DNA of 64,000 nt. Origin: an uncultured candidatus Porisulfidus sp. GTDB lineage: Bacteria > Pseudomonadota > Gammaproteobacteria > Poriferisulfidales > Poriferisulfidaceae. The DNA lies in NCBI GenBank assembly GCA_958431155.1, contig OY288106.1, positions 905,161-969,160 on the forward strand, read 5' to 3'. Under the pieces are notes generated by a model. The model was not told the origin of the DNA. It ran no database searches and saw nothing but the letters and a program-made list of their open reading frames with translations. How positions within the stretch are numbered: the stretch's first letter is position 1; every line of letters starts with the position of its first letter. This document shows positions 25,033 through 34,081 of the stretch, piece after piece. The translations under genes were made by a program, and so were the position numbers.

Positions 25033-25977
25033 ATGAGAAAACCATTTCTAATTGCCATGGCTCTGGCCGTCGCGCCATTTGCGGCGCAAGCCGAGACATG
25101 GAATATCTATGGATGGCAGAATCATTCTTGGGAGTTTGTGGATATTGACGGCGGACGCAGTTTCGACCGAATCCAGTCCAACGCCGGCAACATTGGCTTC
25201 GCGGCCAGCGTCGACACCGGCATGGACGGCATCATGGTCAATGTCCGATGCGAGCAGTTCATGTACTTGAACCACTTCGCGGGCGGCACCGGCTGGTGCA
25301 ACCGTAACTCCAAGATTGGTTTGTCTCATCCGATGATGGGTGAGATCATGTTTGCCACCTGGCTGCTGCCCTACAACGAGGGCGTGGCGCAGTGGGTCGA
25401 CCCGTTCTACGATGCCGGTGCGGATTCGCATACCAGCATCATGGGGTCGGTCGGCGCACACACCATCTTCTACAACACTGGTGACTTCGACTTTCAGGCA
25501 TCTGCTTCGGGGCCGGGCACCGGCTTTAGTGGGGCTGAGTTCAACTACGCGGGTGGAGGCTACGACACGGGCTTCAACCGTCGTCAGGAGAATATCATCC
25601 AGTACTGGTCCCCGAACTGGAACGGTTTCGTGTTCCGCTTCGCATGGACTGCTGGTTTTCGTGACGAGACAGCTGCGCCTACTGGCGGTGGCGACATCGA
25701 TCCGGTAATCCGTTCAAGCAGCCTGGCCTACACCAACGGCCCGCTGTGGCTGGCGGTGACTTGGCAGGATCATGAGGACTGGACTGCGGCTTCCGTGGGC
25801 CAGATGAACAGTTCGGACGCGGAGAGTTTCCGTGTTGCAGGTCGCTACATCATGGATATGGGTGACGGCATGAGCGTTCAGATCTCGGCCATGTGGGAAG
25901 ACTTGGAGTACGAGTTCAACGGCGTGACCAACGTTGATGCGGCTATGTCTGCATTCGGGTATTCCAACTTTGGTACC
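25033..25977 (+). repeat. N-terminal arm of porin inverted repeat, copy 2
   Basis: Codons 1 to about 315 of porin 2, matching 20349-21325 on the opposite strand. This copy carries the intact ATG and signal peptide that copy 1 lacks. Confidence 0.88.
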
Positions 25978-26817
25978 TACGACCTGCTAGACAGTGCCGG
26001 CAGTGTCATCGGAATGACTCCGGAGATGCCAGGCACTCCATCTATGCAGGTACCGGTCGACCAAGATGATATCGATGCTGAGAAGACCTATGACCTGATT
26101 CTGAGATTGTTTCCTGACTGCTTCGATGGAGCCGATGCAAGTTCGGATCAGTGTCCGGGATCCTTTGATGCGGTACTTGGATACACAACACCTACTACAG
26201 TCGAGGACTTGCCTTTGACTGAAGAGGATGAGTCTCTAACCTCTACCCCAGGCAACGGCGGCACGAGTATCGCTGATGAGGATGGTACCGACCTAGCTAC
26301 CGCTGTGGCGGCACTGAAAGCTTTAGCCGAGGCCGACACCCCGGACGCCAATGATGTTTACCAGTACAACACGCTGGTTAACGCGGCTAGAATGGCTGCT
26401 GAAGAAACAGCTGGGATGACGGATGCCGTGCCGGATACGCCAGCAGTCAGTATGGCTGACAACAGAGCTATGATGACTATGGGCCAGAACGTCAAGATCG
26501 AGCGTGACGCCTGGATGGTGTCCGGCAAGATCAAGTTCGGCGGTCCCGTGGACTTCCGCTTCTCCTACATGGATGCGGATGACCTTGAGGTCTCCTGCGG
26601 ATCCTGCTCGGGCGACTGGGACGAAACCGCTGCTGACGCATGGAACGTAGGCCTGTTCTACACCATGCCAGCCGGCACGGAACTGCGTCTGACCTACTCC
26701 GAAGTCGACAACGACGACAACGGCACCTACGGTCAGGGCATCTCCGGTACCGGACTGGGTTCACCCGGTGCGGAGATCGAGATGTTCGCAGTGGGTATCG
26801 TGCACTGGTTTGACTGA
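25033..26817 (+). CDS. Porin 2: outer-membrane porin with variable central segment
   Basis: Predicted outer-membrane beta-barrel channel. The 594-residue precursor begins MRKPFLIAMALAVAPFAAQA, a complete Sec signal peptide cleaved before ETWN. Alternating hydrophobic strands follow (NGFVFRFAW, PLWLAVTW, SVQISAMW). Residues from about 316 to 483 (25978-26481) are acidic, low in barrel pattern and unrelated to the same region of porin 1. The last 111 residues are identical to porin 1. The C-terminus HWFD is unusual because most porins end in an aromatic residue. The strongly acidic surface composition would suit a saline habitat. It has its own promoter, an AGGAG Shine-Dalgarno and a strong terminator. 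Confidence 0.85.
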   Translation: MRKPFLIAMALAVAPFAAQAETWNIYGWQNHSWEFVDIDGGRSFDRIQSNAGNIGFAASVDTGMDGIMVNVRCEQFMYLNHFAGGTGWCNRNSKIGLSHPMMGEIMFATWLLPYNEGVAQWVDPFYDAGADSHTSIMGSVGAHTIFYNTGDFDFQASASGPGTGFSGAEFNYAGGGYDTGFNRRQENIIQYWSPNWNGFVFRFAWTAGFRDETAAPTGGGDIDPVIRSSSLAYTNGPLWLAVTWQDHEDWTAASVGQMNSSDAESFRVAGRYIMDMGDGMSVQISAMWEDLEYEFNGVTNVDAAMSAFGYSNFGTYDLLDSAGSVIGMTPEMPGTPSMQVPVDQDDIDAEKTYDLILRLFPDCFDGADASSDQCPGSFDAVLGYTTPTTVEDLPLTEEDESLTSTPGNGGTSIADEDGTDLATAVAALKALAEADTPDANDVYQYNTLVNAARMAAEETAGMTDAVPDTPAVSMADNRAMMTMGQNVKIERDAWMVSGKIKFGGPVDFRFSYMDADDLEVSCGSCSGDWDETAADAWNVGLFYTMPAGTELRLTYSEVDNDDNGTYGQGISGTGLGSPGAEIEMFAVGIVHWFD

Positions 26818-26875
26818 TTCAGTCTAGCTAAGGCACACCAAACAAGCAGGCGCCCTTCGGGGCGCCTGTTTTTTT
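26482..26875 (+). repeat. C-terminal arm of porin inverted repeat, copy 2
   Basis: Last 111 codons of porin 2 and its terminator, matching 19367-19760 in inverted orientation. The 3' untranslated sequence GATTCAGTCTAGCTAAGG is shared too. Similarity stops after the T-run. Confidence 0.9.
26847..26875 (+). terminator. Intrinsic terminator of porin 2
   Basis: CAGGCGCCC-TTCG-GGGCGCCTG hairpin (26847-26868) followed by seven T residues. It is the same hairpin as after porin 1. Confidence 0.94.
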
Positions 26876-27018
26876 GTGCCTCAACCTCCCAGTAAAGCTT
26901 GTCACAATTTGCCCGAAATCTCGTGTCCCTTCCCCTCTATGTTTTATAATTTGAATCCTGCCATGGCATCCCAGTTTCCCAACCCAACCCGGCCGCAACC
27001 CGGCCGGTCCTGCCCTAC

Positions 27019-27993
27019 ATGACCCTAGAACAGATTCGTGCGCTGGTCACTGACGACCTTGCCGCGGTGGACCGTCTATTGCGTGAACGATCGCGCTCCG
27101 AGGTCGGCCTGGCGGATCAAGTCGCTCGCTACATCATGGGAGCCGGAGGCAAGCGCCTACGCGCTGTTCTCGTGCTTTTGTGCGGACGCGCACTGGGCGG
27201 ACTGCGCCATCCGGATGCCTCTTTTCTGCTGGCTGCAGTTATCGAGTTCATTCACACTGCCTCTCTCTTGCACGACGACGTGGTCGACGATTCGGAAGTT
27301 CGGCGAGGCCGGGCCACTGCAAACAAGGTCTGGGGTGACGAGGCCAGCGTGCTCGGCGGAGATTTCTTCTACTCTCGCGCATTCGGCATGATCGCTGAAA
27401 TAGACCACTCTGAGGTTACTCGAATTCTGGCCAATGCCTCCAACGCGATCGCGGAAGGCGAATTGCTGGAGTTAATGCATGCCAGGCGGGTGGGAATGGA
27501 TGAAACCCAGTATCTGACCATCATCGAGGGCAAGACAGCCAAACTGTTCGAAGCCTCCTGCATAGCAGCTGCCCGGATCGAGGGGGCAAGCGACGAATGC
27601 GCCCGCGAGTTGACTGATTTCGGCCGACTGCTTGGCGCGGCGTTCCAGATCGCGGACGATGCCATCGACTATTTGGAAGACAACCCGGAAGCAGATAAAA
27701 GCGTCGGGGATGACCTCGCGGGCGGTCGCCTGACCTTACCCTACATCTACGCCCTGCGCGAAGCCTCGGAAAAAGACCGGGAATTCCTCCACCATGCAAT
27801 CCAGTCCGGTCAGCGCGAACACATCCAGGAGGTCTGCGCGATCATGCACCGGTCCGGAGCCATCGATTATGCCTGGAAGCGTGCTGGGGAATTCGCACAG
27901 CGGGCTCGAGAACGGTTAGATATTCTGAATCCCTCACCGTGGCGGGATGCGCTAGACGGCGTGACTGAGTTTTCAGTCTCCCGAAGGTATTAA
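27019..27993 (+). CDS. ispB: Octaprenyl (polyprenyl) diphosphate synthase
   Basis: Trans-prenyl transferase that makes the isoprenoid tail of quinones. The 324-residue protein has the first aspartate-rich motif LHDDVVDDSEVRRG (about residues 84-97) and the second, QIADDAIDYLEDN (about 213-225), with GGKRLRAVLVLL near the N-terminus. Length and motifs match IspB. Quinones would serve the DsrMKJOP membrane complex encoded downstream. A TATAAT at 26945-26950 is the only promoter-like element seen in the preceding spacer; no convincing -35 accompanies it. Confidence 0.92.
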   Translation: MTLEQIRALVTDDLAAVDRLLRERSRSEVGLADQVARYIMGAGGKRLRAVLVLLCGRALGGLRHPDASFLLAAVIEFIHTASLLHDDVVDDSEVRRGRATANKVWGDEASVLGGDFFYSRAFGMIAEIDHSEVTRILANASNAIAEGELLELMHARRVGMDETQYLTIIEGKTAKLFEASCIAAARIEGASDECARELTDFGRLLGAAFQIADDAIDYLEDNPEADKSVGDDLAGGRLTLPYIYALREASEKDREFLHHAIQSGQREHIQEVCAIMHRSGAIDYAWKRAGEFAQRARERLDILNPSPWRDALDGVTEFSVSRRY

Positions 27994-28132
27994 GTTAATT
28001 CACCCAAGACCCGACCAGGGTTTTTCACCTTTCGCCCTGTCCCCGAAGCCGTCCCTCGGCATTAATTACTGTCATATTTCACATTTGCGTTATATTCGGG
28101 CAGGATACTGATTCACTGCTAGAGTATGCAGT

Positions 28133-30229
28133 ATGGCGGATAAAAAAGAATTAATCCAGCGCTATAACTGTCGCGAAATCTCGCAATTGCAGTTCAACCT
28201 GCGGGTCGTCATGCAGGGGGCGGACAAGAGCACCCCGGTGCTGGAGCGCCTGCGCTTCCTGTGCATCGCAAGCCGCAACCTGGACGAGTTCTTCGAGGTG
28301 CGGGTCGCCGCCCTGCACCAGCTGGTCAAGTACGGCACCGAAGCGCAGAGCGGCGAAGGCCTGACCGCCCAGGAGATCCTCGCGGAAATCTCCAGGCAGG
28401 CGCACACCATCGTCAAGCTCCAGTATCGACTGCTGCAGAGAAGCGTGCTGACCGCGTTGCGGACGCGCGACATCTGCTTTCTGCGCCGCCACGAGTGGAA
28501 CAAGGCCCAGCGACAGTGGATCCGCCAGTATTTCCGCCGCAATATCCTGCCCATTCTCTCTCCGCTCGGACTCGACAGCCGCCATCCGTTCCCGCGCGTG
28601 CAAAACAAGAGCCTCAACTTCATGGTCAAGCTCGCCGGCAAGGATGCCTATGGCCGGAGCACCGAGTATGCCGTCGTCACCGCGCCGCGCTCCCTGCCTC
28701 GCATCGTACGTCTGCCGGACGAGGTCGGCAACAAGCGCGACAGTTACGTCTTCCTGTCCTCGATCATCCACGACAACCTCGAGGACCTGTTCCCCGGGCT
28801 CAAGATCAAGGGCTGCCACCAGTTCCGGGTCACCATGGACAGCAACCTGTTCTACGACGAGGAGGAAGTGGAAAGCCTGCGTGATGTCCTGGCTGGTGTT
28901 CTGCCAGAACGCCAGTACGGCGAAGCGGTGCGCCTGGAGGTGGTCAACGACTGCCCGCGCGACATCATTCGCTTCCTGCGCGAACAGTACCAACTCGACG
29001 CCGACAGCGTCTACGAAGTCAACGGTCCGGTCAACCTGTACCGGCTGATGAACTTCCCGGAACTGATCGACCGCCCGGACCTGCGTTATCCCCCCTACCG
29101 CCCGAAGACGCCCAAGGTCTTCAGGAGCCTGCCGACCTCGAGCCGGCTGTTCGACCTCCTGGACCGGCAGGACATCCTGCTGCACCACCCGTTCAATTCG
29201 TTCAAGTGGACCATCCGGTTCCTGCGCGAGGCTGCCGCGGATCCCAAGGTGGTCGCCATCAAGCAGACGATCTACCGGACCGGGCTCGAGTCCGACCTGA
29301 CCGACATCCTGGAATCGGCGGCCCGGTCGGGCAAGGAGGTCACCGTAATCATCGAACTGAGCGCACGCTTCGACGAAGAAGCCAACATTCAGCTGGCCCA
29401 ACGACTGGAGCAAGCCGGTGCCCAAGTATTGTACGGCGTGGTCGGACACAAAACCCACGCCAAGATGATGTTGGTCGTCCGCCGCGGCGAGGAGGACCTG
29501 CACCGCTATGCGCACCTCGGTACAGGCAACTACCATCCGGTCACAACCCGCCTGTACACCGACTACGCCCTGCTGACGGCCAACCAGGACCTGTGCGAGG
29601 ACGTACACAAGATCTTCCTGCAGGTGGCCAGCCTCGGCCGAGCTCCCAAGCTCAGCCTGATGTACCAGTCGCCGCTGACCCTGGGCCAGGGAATCATCAA
29701 GAAGATCCAGGCGGCTGCAGAACGGGCCCAAAAAGGGGAAAAAGCGATCATCTACGGCAAGATGAACGCCTTGACCGAATACGGGATCGTCGACGCCCTC
29801 TACGAGGCCTCTCGGGCCGGTGTCACCATCGATCTGCTGGTGCGCGGCGAATGTCGCCTGCGCCCCGGCGTCAAGGGCCTCTCGGACAATATCCGCGTCC
29901 GCTCCATCGTCGGGCGCTTTCTGGAACACACCCGGGTATTCTATTTCCGCATCGGCGAGGACGAAGAGATGTACCTCTCAAGTGCCGACTGGATGACCCG
30001 GAACATTCACCGCCGCGTGGAAACGATGTTCCCAGTACTGGACGAGGGCATCAAGAAACGGATCATGCGGGAGATTTTCGAGACTTACTCTGCAGACAAC
30101 TGCCAGAGCTGGCAGATGGAACCCGACGGCACCTACACCAAGACCGCTATCGGCCGCGGGCACAAGCGCTTCTCCGCACAGGAGGCACTGATGGCAATGC
30201 ATGGAGAAATCGATGAATCCCACCTATAG
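28133..30229 (+). CDS. ppk1: Polyphosphate kinase 1
   Basis: Reversibly polymerises the ATP gamma-phosphate into polyphosphate at the inner face of the membrane. The 698-residue protein shows the N-terminal helical domain (SRNLDEFFEVRVAALHQL) and the phospholipase-D-like catalytic domains with GHKTHAKMMLVVRRGE, which includes the autophosphorylated His. Length is typical. It overlaps ppx by 17 bases, so synthesis and breakdown of polyphosphate are cotranscribed. The spacer 27994-28132 has TATATT at 28091-28096 but no convincing -35 or Pho box. Confidence 0.97.
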   Translation: MADKKELIQRYNCREISQLQFNLRVVMQGADKSTPVLERLRFLCIASRNLDEFFEVRVAALHQLVKYGTEAQSGEGLTAQEILAEISRQAHTIVKLQYRLLQRSVLTALRTRDICFLRRHEWNKAQRQWIRQYFRRNILPILSPLGLDSRHPFPRVQNKSLNFMVKLAGKDAYGRSTEYAVVTAPRSLPRIVRLPDEVGNKRDSYVFLSSIIHDNLEDLFPGLKIKGCHQFRVTMDSNLFYDEEEVESLRDVLAGVLPERQYGEAVRLEVVNDCPRDIIRFLREQYQLDADSVYEVNGPVNLYRLMNFPELIDRPDLRYPPYRPKTPKVFRSLPTSSRLFDLLDRQDILLHHPFNSFKWTIRFLREAAADPKVVAIKQTIYRTGLESDLTDILESAARSGKEVTVIIELSARFDEEANIQLAQRLEQAGAQVLYGVVGHKTHAKMMLVVRRGEEDLHRYAHLGTGNYHPVTTRLYTDYALLTANQDLCEDVHKIFLQVASLGRAPKLSLMYQSPLTLGQGIIKKIQAAAERAQKGEKAIIYGKMNALTEYGIVDALYEASRAGVTIDLLVRGECRLRPGVKGLSDNIRVRSIVGRFLEHTRVFYFRIGEDEEMYLSSADWMTRNIHRRVETMFPVLDEGIKKRIMREIFETYSADNCQSWQMEPDGTYTKTAIGRGHKRFSAQEALMAMHGEIDESHL

Positions 30230-31142
30230 CATTCTGGATCTCGGATCCAACAGTTTTCACATGATCTACGCCCGCGTGGAGGAGGACGGGAACATCTCCG
30301 TGCTCGACAAATTCAAGCAGTACGTCTCGCTCGGGGCCGGCCTCAAGAAGAACGGCGAGATCCGGGAACGCTACCAGCATGCCGCTGTCAACTGCCTCAG
30401 AGAGGCATCCAAGGTGATCCGCCGACAGAATCCGACCTATTTCTCCGCAGTCGCCACCAATGCCTTCCGCTGCCAGAAGGACGACAATTTCAAGAACCTG
30501 TGCGAGCGCGCGCTGGGTCATCCGATCCGCGTCCTGAGCAGCGAGGAGGAAGGCGACTACATCTACCGTGGCGTGGTGCAGACCACTCCCCTGTCTGGTC
30601 GGGATCACTGCATCCTCGACATCGGCGGCAGCAGCACCGAATTCATCCTCGGCAGCGGTGCCCGCGCCAGCTGCATCTTGAGTTGGCAACTCGGCAGCGC
30701 CGTCTTGACCGAACGCTTTTTCGACACCCGCACACTGCGGTCCGCCAACTGGCAGGCCGCGGTCGATTATGCGGACGAGACCATCACGCTGGCTGGCAAA
30801 GGCCGCATTCATTTGCCCGGCATCCAGACCATGTACGGTGCCTCCGGAGCTATCCGCGCCATCAGCAACACCATGATCAAACTGGGCATCAACGACACCG
30901 GAATCATTGATGCCGAAGCGGTGGAAGAATTGGTTCAGAGGCTGCTGAACATCCGCCTCGGATCTCACTTCAAACACCTGGACCGCTACCGGGTACAGGT
31001 TTTCCTAGGCGGACTCGCCATTCTTCACGCCCTGTTCGAGCTACTGGATGTCCACGACTTGAAGCCAGCCCGAGGTGCGATCCGGGAAGGCGTACTGCTT
31101 GAGCTGCACCAGCAGGCTCATACTACGGCGAAAGCCGCGTAA
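30213..31142 (+). CDS. ppx: Ppx/GppA family exopolyphosphatase
   Basis: Hydrolyses terminal phosphate from polyphosphate or pppGpp. The start ATG 30213 is chosen because GGAG lies 6 bases upstream (inside the last codons of ppk1); ATG 30201 would add four residues. The 309-residue protein has ILDLGSNSFHMIYARV and ILDIGGSSTEFILG, the two phosphate-binding loops of the ASKHA fold. It contains only the catalytic half: enteric Ppx is about 510 residues with a C-terminal HD domain that is absent here. Confidence 0.93.
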   Translation: MNPTYSILDLGSNSFHMIYARVEEDGNISVLDKFKQYVSLGAGLKKNGEIRERYQHAAVNCLREASKVIRRQNPTYFSAVATNAFRCQKDDNFKNLCERALGHPIRVLSSEEEGDYIYRGVVQTTPLSGRDHCILDIGGSSTEFILGSGARASCILSWQLGSAVLTERFFDTRTLRSANWQAAVDYADETITLAGKGRIHLPGIQTMYGASGAIRAISNTMIKLGINDTGIIDAEAVEELVQRLLNIRLGSHFKHLDRYRVQVFLGGLAILHALFELLDVHDLKPARGAIREGVLLELHQQAHTTAKAA

Positions 31143-31192
31143 CCCTCTCGCGGCCTACGATGTCCGCCAGGCCTCGGGGAATAGACCGAGCC

Positions 31193-31399
31193 TCAGCCAA
31201 GTCGAGCGTCGCGCATGGCGGCAAGAGTCTCTTCGTTTGGCACCAAAGGCTCGAAAGGCAACGCTTTCTCGACGGCCACGCGAGTCAACATCATTCGAAA
31301 GGCATCGGAAACCGTCAGACCCATGCTGGCCAGCACGATGACGGCCTCTTTCTTGATTTCCTCGTTGATGCGAGCACGGACGACAGCATTTGCAGACAT
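31193..31399 (-). CDS. Orphan RelB/DinJ-type antitoxin
   Basis: A 68-residue ribbon-helix-helix antitoxin: MSANAVVRARINEEIKKEA, then LASMGLTVSDAFRMMLTRVA and ending AAMRDARLG, the DinJ/RelB pattern. ATG 31399 is preceded by GAGG. Only 50 bases separate its stop from ppx, so no RelE/YafQ toxin gene fits downstream. It is therefore a solitary antitoxin. An inverted repeat upstream probably serves autoregulation. Confidence 0.85.
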   Translation of the reverse strand: MSANAVVRARINEEIKKEAVIVLASMGLTVSDAFRMMLTRVAVEKALPFEPLVPNEETLAAMRDARLG

Positions 31400-31424
31400 G
31401 ATTTGATCCTCTTCGATAATTAAG

Positions 31425-31443
31425 TGAGCTATATCGTAGCTCA
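31425..31443 (-). promoter_or_regulatory. Operator-like inverted repeat of the RelB/DinJ antitoxin
   Basis: TGAGCTA (31425-31431) and TAGCTCA (31437-31443) form a perfect 7-base inverted repeat with a 5-base spacer, 25 bases upstream of the antitoxin start. Ribbon-helix-helix antitoxins bind such sites; the role is inferred. Confidence 0.5.
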
Positions 31444-31541
31444 AAAACAAACTTCAAGACGCATGCAGGTGCTTCTGATAACTTCCGGATGAGAGCAGAT
31501 TGCAAGGTAAACTGTATTCCTCTTAGATATCGATTTCAGGT

Positions 31542-31769
31542 ATGAACTTAACCATCTCTGTCGATGATGACGTTTTGAGACGAGCCCGCGCTCGAGCGAA
31601 TCAAGAAAATACGTCCATAGAAATACTGCTTCAAAAGTATTTGGAAGAATACGGCGGAACTGGCCATCATCGCGCCAAAGCTTGCGATCGATTGCTGGCC
31701 TTGTCTCGGTCTAGCCAAGCACGCCGCGGCAATGCCAAGTGGACCCGGGAAGAGCTCTATGAGCGTTAG
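31542..31769 (+). CDS. Orphan VapB-like antitoxin (ribbon-helix-helix)
   Basis: A 75-residue protein starting MNLTISVDDDVLRRARARAN, the N-terminal ribbon-helix-helix of many VapB antitoxins. It ends in NAKWTREELYER, the typical toxin-binding tail of this subgroup, which is normally followed directly by a PIN toxin. Here 108 non-coding bases and then ilvD follow, so the toxin is missing. It lies 142 bases from the divergent RelB-like orphan. Lower GC and position suggest remnants of mobile toxin-antitoxin modules between ppx and ilvD. Confidence 0.78.
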   Translation: MNLTISVDDDVLRRARARANQENTSIEILLQKYLEEYGGTGHHRAKACDRLLALSRSSQARRGNAKWTREELYER

Positions 31770-31877
31770 GCTAAATCTGATATATGCGAATTGATATGAC
31801 CAAAACCAAAGAAAGTCAGCAAAAACTCTAGTCTTTATAATTAGCACCGCAACAAAACCGCCCACTCCGGATCCAAC

Positions 31878-33563
31878 ATGCCCCGCTTGCCGCGCCCGCA
31901 CTCCAGCGTGATTGTCGACGGCCTGGAACGAGCACCCGCCCGCTCCATGCTGCGCGCCGTCGGTTTCGGCGACGACGACTTTCGCCGGCCTCAGGTCGGC
32001 ATCGCCTCCACCTGGAGCGAAGTGACGCCCTGCAACATGCACATCGACCGGCTGGCCCGCCAGGCGGCCGCAGGGGCCAACCAGGCTGGTGGAAAATCCG
32101 TCACCTTCAACACCATCACCGTGTCCGACGGCATCTCCATGGGCACGGAAGGCATGAAATACTCCCTGGTGTCGCGAGAACTGATCGCCGACAGCATCGA
32201 GGCGGTGACGGCGGGAGAAGGTTTCGACGCGCTGGTGGCGATCGGCGGCTGCGACAAGAATATGCCGGGATGCCTGATGGCGATCGCGCGGCTCAATCGC
32301 CCGGCCGTCTTCGTCTACGGCGGCACCATCGCTCCCGGCCGACACCGCGGGAAGAACATCGACGTGGTCTCGGTATTCGAGGCCGTCGGAGAGCGGGCCA
32401 AGGGCCGTATCTCTGCACGGGAATTATCTGCAATCGAGTCTTGCGCCATCCCCGGAGCCGGGTCGTGCGGCGGCATGTACACCGCCAACACCATGGCCTC
32501 GGCAATTGAAGCGCTGGGCATGAGCCTGCCTGGCAGTTCGGCACAGATGGCAACCTCCAAGGCCAAACGCGAAGATTGCCGCCAGGCCGGCGAGATGGCG
32601 GTCCAGTTGCTGAAGCTCGGCATCACCCCCCGCGACATCATGACGCGCAAGGCTTTCCTCAATGCCATCGCCGTGGCGACCGCCCTGGGCGGTTCCACCA
32701 ATGTCGTCCTGCACCTGCTGGCCATGGCTCGCTCCATGGGCGTGCGCCTTTCGCTGGATGACTTCACGAGGGTCGGCCGCAAAGTGCCCGTGGTCGCGGA
32801 CCTGCGCCCATCCGGGCATTACATGATGTCGGAACTGGTACGGATCGGAGGGATCCGTCCTCTGATGAAACGCCTGCTGGATGCCGGACTCCTGCATGGG
32901 GAATGCCGGACGGTCACCGGACGCACCATGGCCGAGGATCTCAGCGAGGCACCCGACTACCCGGAAAAACAGGAGATCATCCGCCCGTTCTCCGACCCGA
33001 TCAAACCGGACAGTCATCTGGTCATCCTGCGTGGCAACCTGGCACCCGAGGGTGCCGTGGCCAAGATCACCGGCAAGGAAGGTTCTACTTTTGCCGGACG
33101 TGCCCGCGTGTTCGATTCCGAGGAGCGGGCTCTGCGCGCAATTCTGGGCGGCTCCATCCGTGCCGGCGACGTGGTGGTGATCCGCTACGAAGGTCCCCGC
33201 GGCGGGCCCGGCATGCGCGAAATGCTCGCCCCGACTTCCGCCATCATGGGCCGGGGTCTCGGCAGCGACGTGGCCCTGATTACCGACGGACGCTTCTCCG
33301 GCGGCTCGCACGGATTCGTGATCGGACACATCACCCCGGAGGCTGCCGTCGGCGGCCCGCTGGCCTTGGTGAAAAACGGTGACCGTATCGCCATCGACGC
33401 CACCAGCCGGGAGATCACCCTGAAGGTTCCGAAGAGAGAACTAAATCGACGACGCAAGGCCCTGAAGCCGCGCCGCCCGCGTTACCGTACCGGCGTGCTT
33501 GCAAAATATTCGCGCAGCGTGCGCTCCGCGTCGGAAGGCGCCGTGACGGATATGCCAGACTGA
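31878..33563 (+). CDS. ilvD: Dihydroxy-acid dehydratase
   Basis: Fe-S dehydratase of valine, isoleucine and leucine biosynthesis. The 561-residue protein has the cluster-ligating cysteines in [16 protein letters not shown] and [14 protein letters not shown], with [19 protein letters not shown] near the C-terminus. Length is typical of the ILVD/EDD family. No Shine-Dalgarno stronger than GGATCC is visible before ATG 31878. It is monocistronic here and followed by the convergent cysteine-less dsrC homologue. Confidence 0.96.
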   Translation: MPRLPRPHSSVIVDGLERAPARSMLRAVGFGDDDFRRPQVGIASTWSEVTPCNMHIDRLARQAAAGANQAGGKSVTFNTITVSDGISMGTEGMKYSLVSRELIADSIEAVTAGEGFDALVAIGGCDKNMPGCLMAIARLNRPAVFVYGGTIAPGRHRGKNIDVVSVFEAVGERAKGRISARELSAIESCAIPGAGSCGGMYTANTMASAIEALGMSLPGSSAQMATSKAKREDCRQAGEMAVQLLKLGITPRDIMTRKAFLNAIAVATALGGSTNVVLHLLAMARSMGVRLSLDDFTRVGRKVPVVADLRPSGHYMMSELVRIGGIRPLMKRLLDAGLLHGECRTVTGRTMAEDLSEAPDYPEKQEIIRPFSDPIKPDSHLVILRGNLAPEGAVAKITGKEGSTFAGRARVFDSEERALRAILGGSIRAGDVVVIRYEGPRGGPGMREMLAPTSAIMGRGLGSDVALITDGRFSGGSHGFVIGHITPEAAVGGPLALVKNGDRIAIDATSREITLKVPKRELNRRRKALKPRRPRYRTGVLAKYSRSVRSASEGAVTDMPD

Positions 33564-33614
33564 ATCTCTCCCTGTCCTCCCCCTCCATTGAAGCGTTAAT
33601 GCTTCCGCCGAAAC

Positions 33615-33953
33615 TCAGTAGCCTCCCTTGCGGCGGCTCTCGGGCAATCCTGCTATACGCCCTCCCTGCTTGCTCGGATCACCAGGGAACAGATCGTAGA
33701 GGGTCTTGGCGTTGATTTTCTCGTTCCAGAGTTTTCCAAAGTGCTTGACCAGGTTGCGGGTGTTCGGCTGGTTCCCGGCATTCTGGAAGAATTCCTCGCG
33801 CAGGTGCTTGATGACATCCCAATGGCGCGACGTCAGTTCCAAGTCTTCAGATTGTGCGATGTGCTCGGCCAAGCCCTCGCTCCAATCATCCGCATTGACC
33901 AAGTAGCCGGTCGGCGTGGTCTCTATCGTCTTTCCGTCAAGTTCAATGCTCAT
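33615..33953 (-). CDS. rspA: DsrC/TusE-fold protein lacking both C-terminal cysteines (RspA-like)
   Basis: A DsrC-family protein of 112 residues from ATG 33953 (GGAGG Shine-Dalgarno). The fold region is conserved (GYLVNADDWSEGLAEHIA, ELTSRHWDVIKHLREEFF, NAKTLYDLFPGDPSKQ). The C-terminal arm reads QGGRIAGLPESRRKGGY: both positions that are Cys in DsrC (ACK and GCV) and the single Cys of TusE are absent. It cannot form the DsrC trisulfide or carry persulfide in the usual way. Cysteine-less homologues have been proposed as regulatory proteins (RspA). It is divergent from dsrA, which supports a link with Dsr. Confidence 0.85.
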   Translation of the reverse strand: MSIELDGKTIETTPTGYLVNADDWSEGLAEHIAQSEDLELTSRHWDVIKHLREEFFQNAGNQPNTRNLVKHFGKLWNEKINAKTLYDLFPGDPSKQGGRIAGLPESRRKGGY

Positions 33954-34001
33954 GCAGTCCTCCGTGAATTTTCGAAGAAAAGATTGAAAAATGGTGTCCA
34001 A

Positions 34002-34007
34002 ATTATA
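34002..34007 (-). promoter_or_regulatory. -10 element of the rspA-like gene
   Basis: TATAAT on the minus strand, 48 bases upstream of the ATG. The matching -35 is weak. It lies in the shared rspA-dsrA spacer. Confidence 0.45.
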
Positions 34008-34081
34008 GCGAGTGCTCCACCCGTATCTATCGGATCCTGCATTTGCCGTTTAAATCCGGTCCCCCAAGCCAACCTCCCCTA

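Noticed and set aside
24717-25058. 113-codon minus-strand frame in the porin 2 promoter region
   Set aside because: It has no family features and no Shine-Dalgarno, and it overlaps the porin start and promoter in AT-rich sequence.
28069-28086. Possible Pho box upstream of ppk1
   Set aside because: CTGTCAT is a perfect half-site, but the second repeat (CACATTT) matches poorly and its distance to TATATT is too short for a standard PhoB-activated promoter.
28151-29929. Long antisense frame (592 codons) opposite ppk1, and similar ones opposite dsrB, dsrL and ilvD
   Set aside because: These are antisense open frames expected in high-GC coding DNA. They show no domain motifs or initiation signals, and the sense genes are clear.
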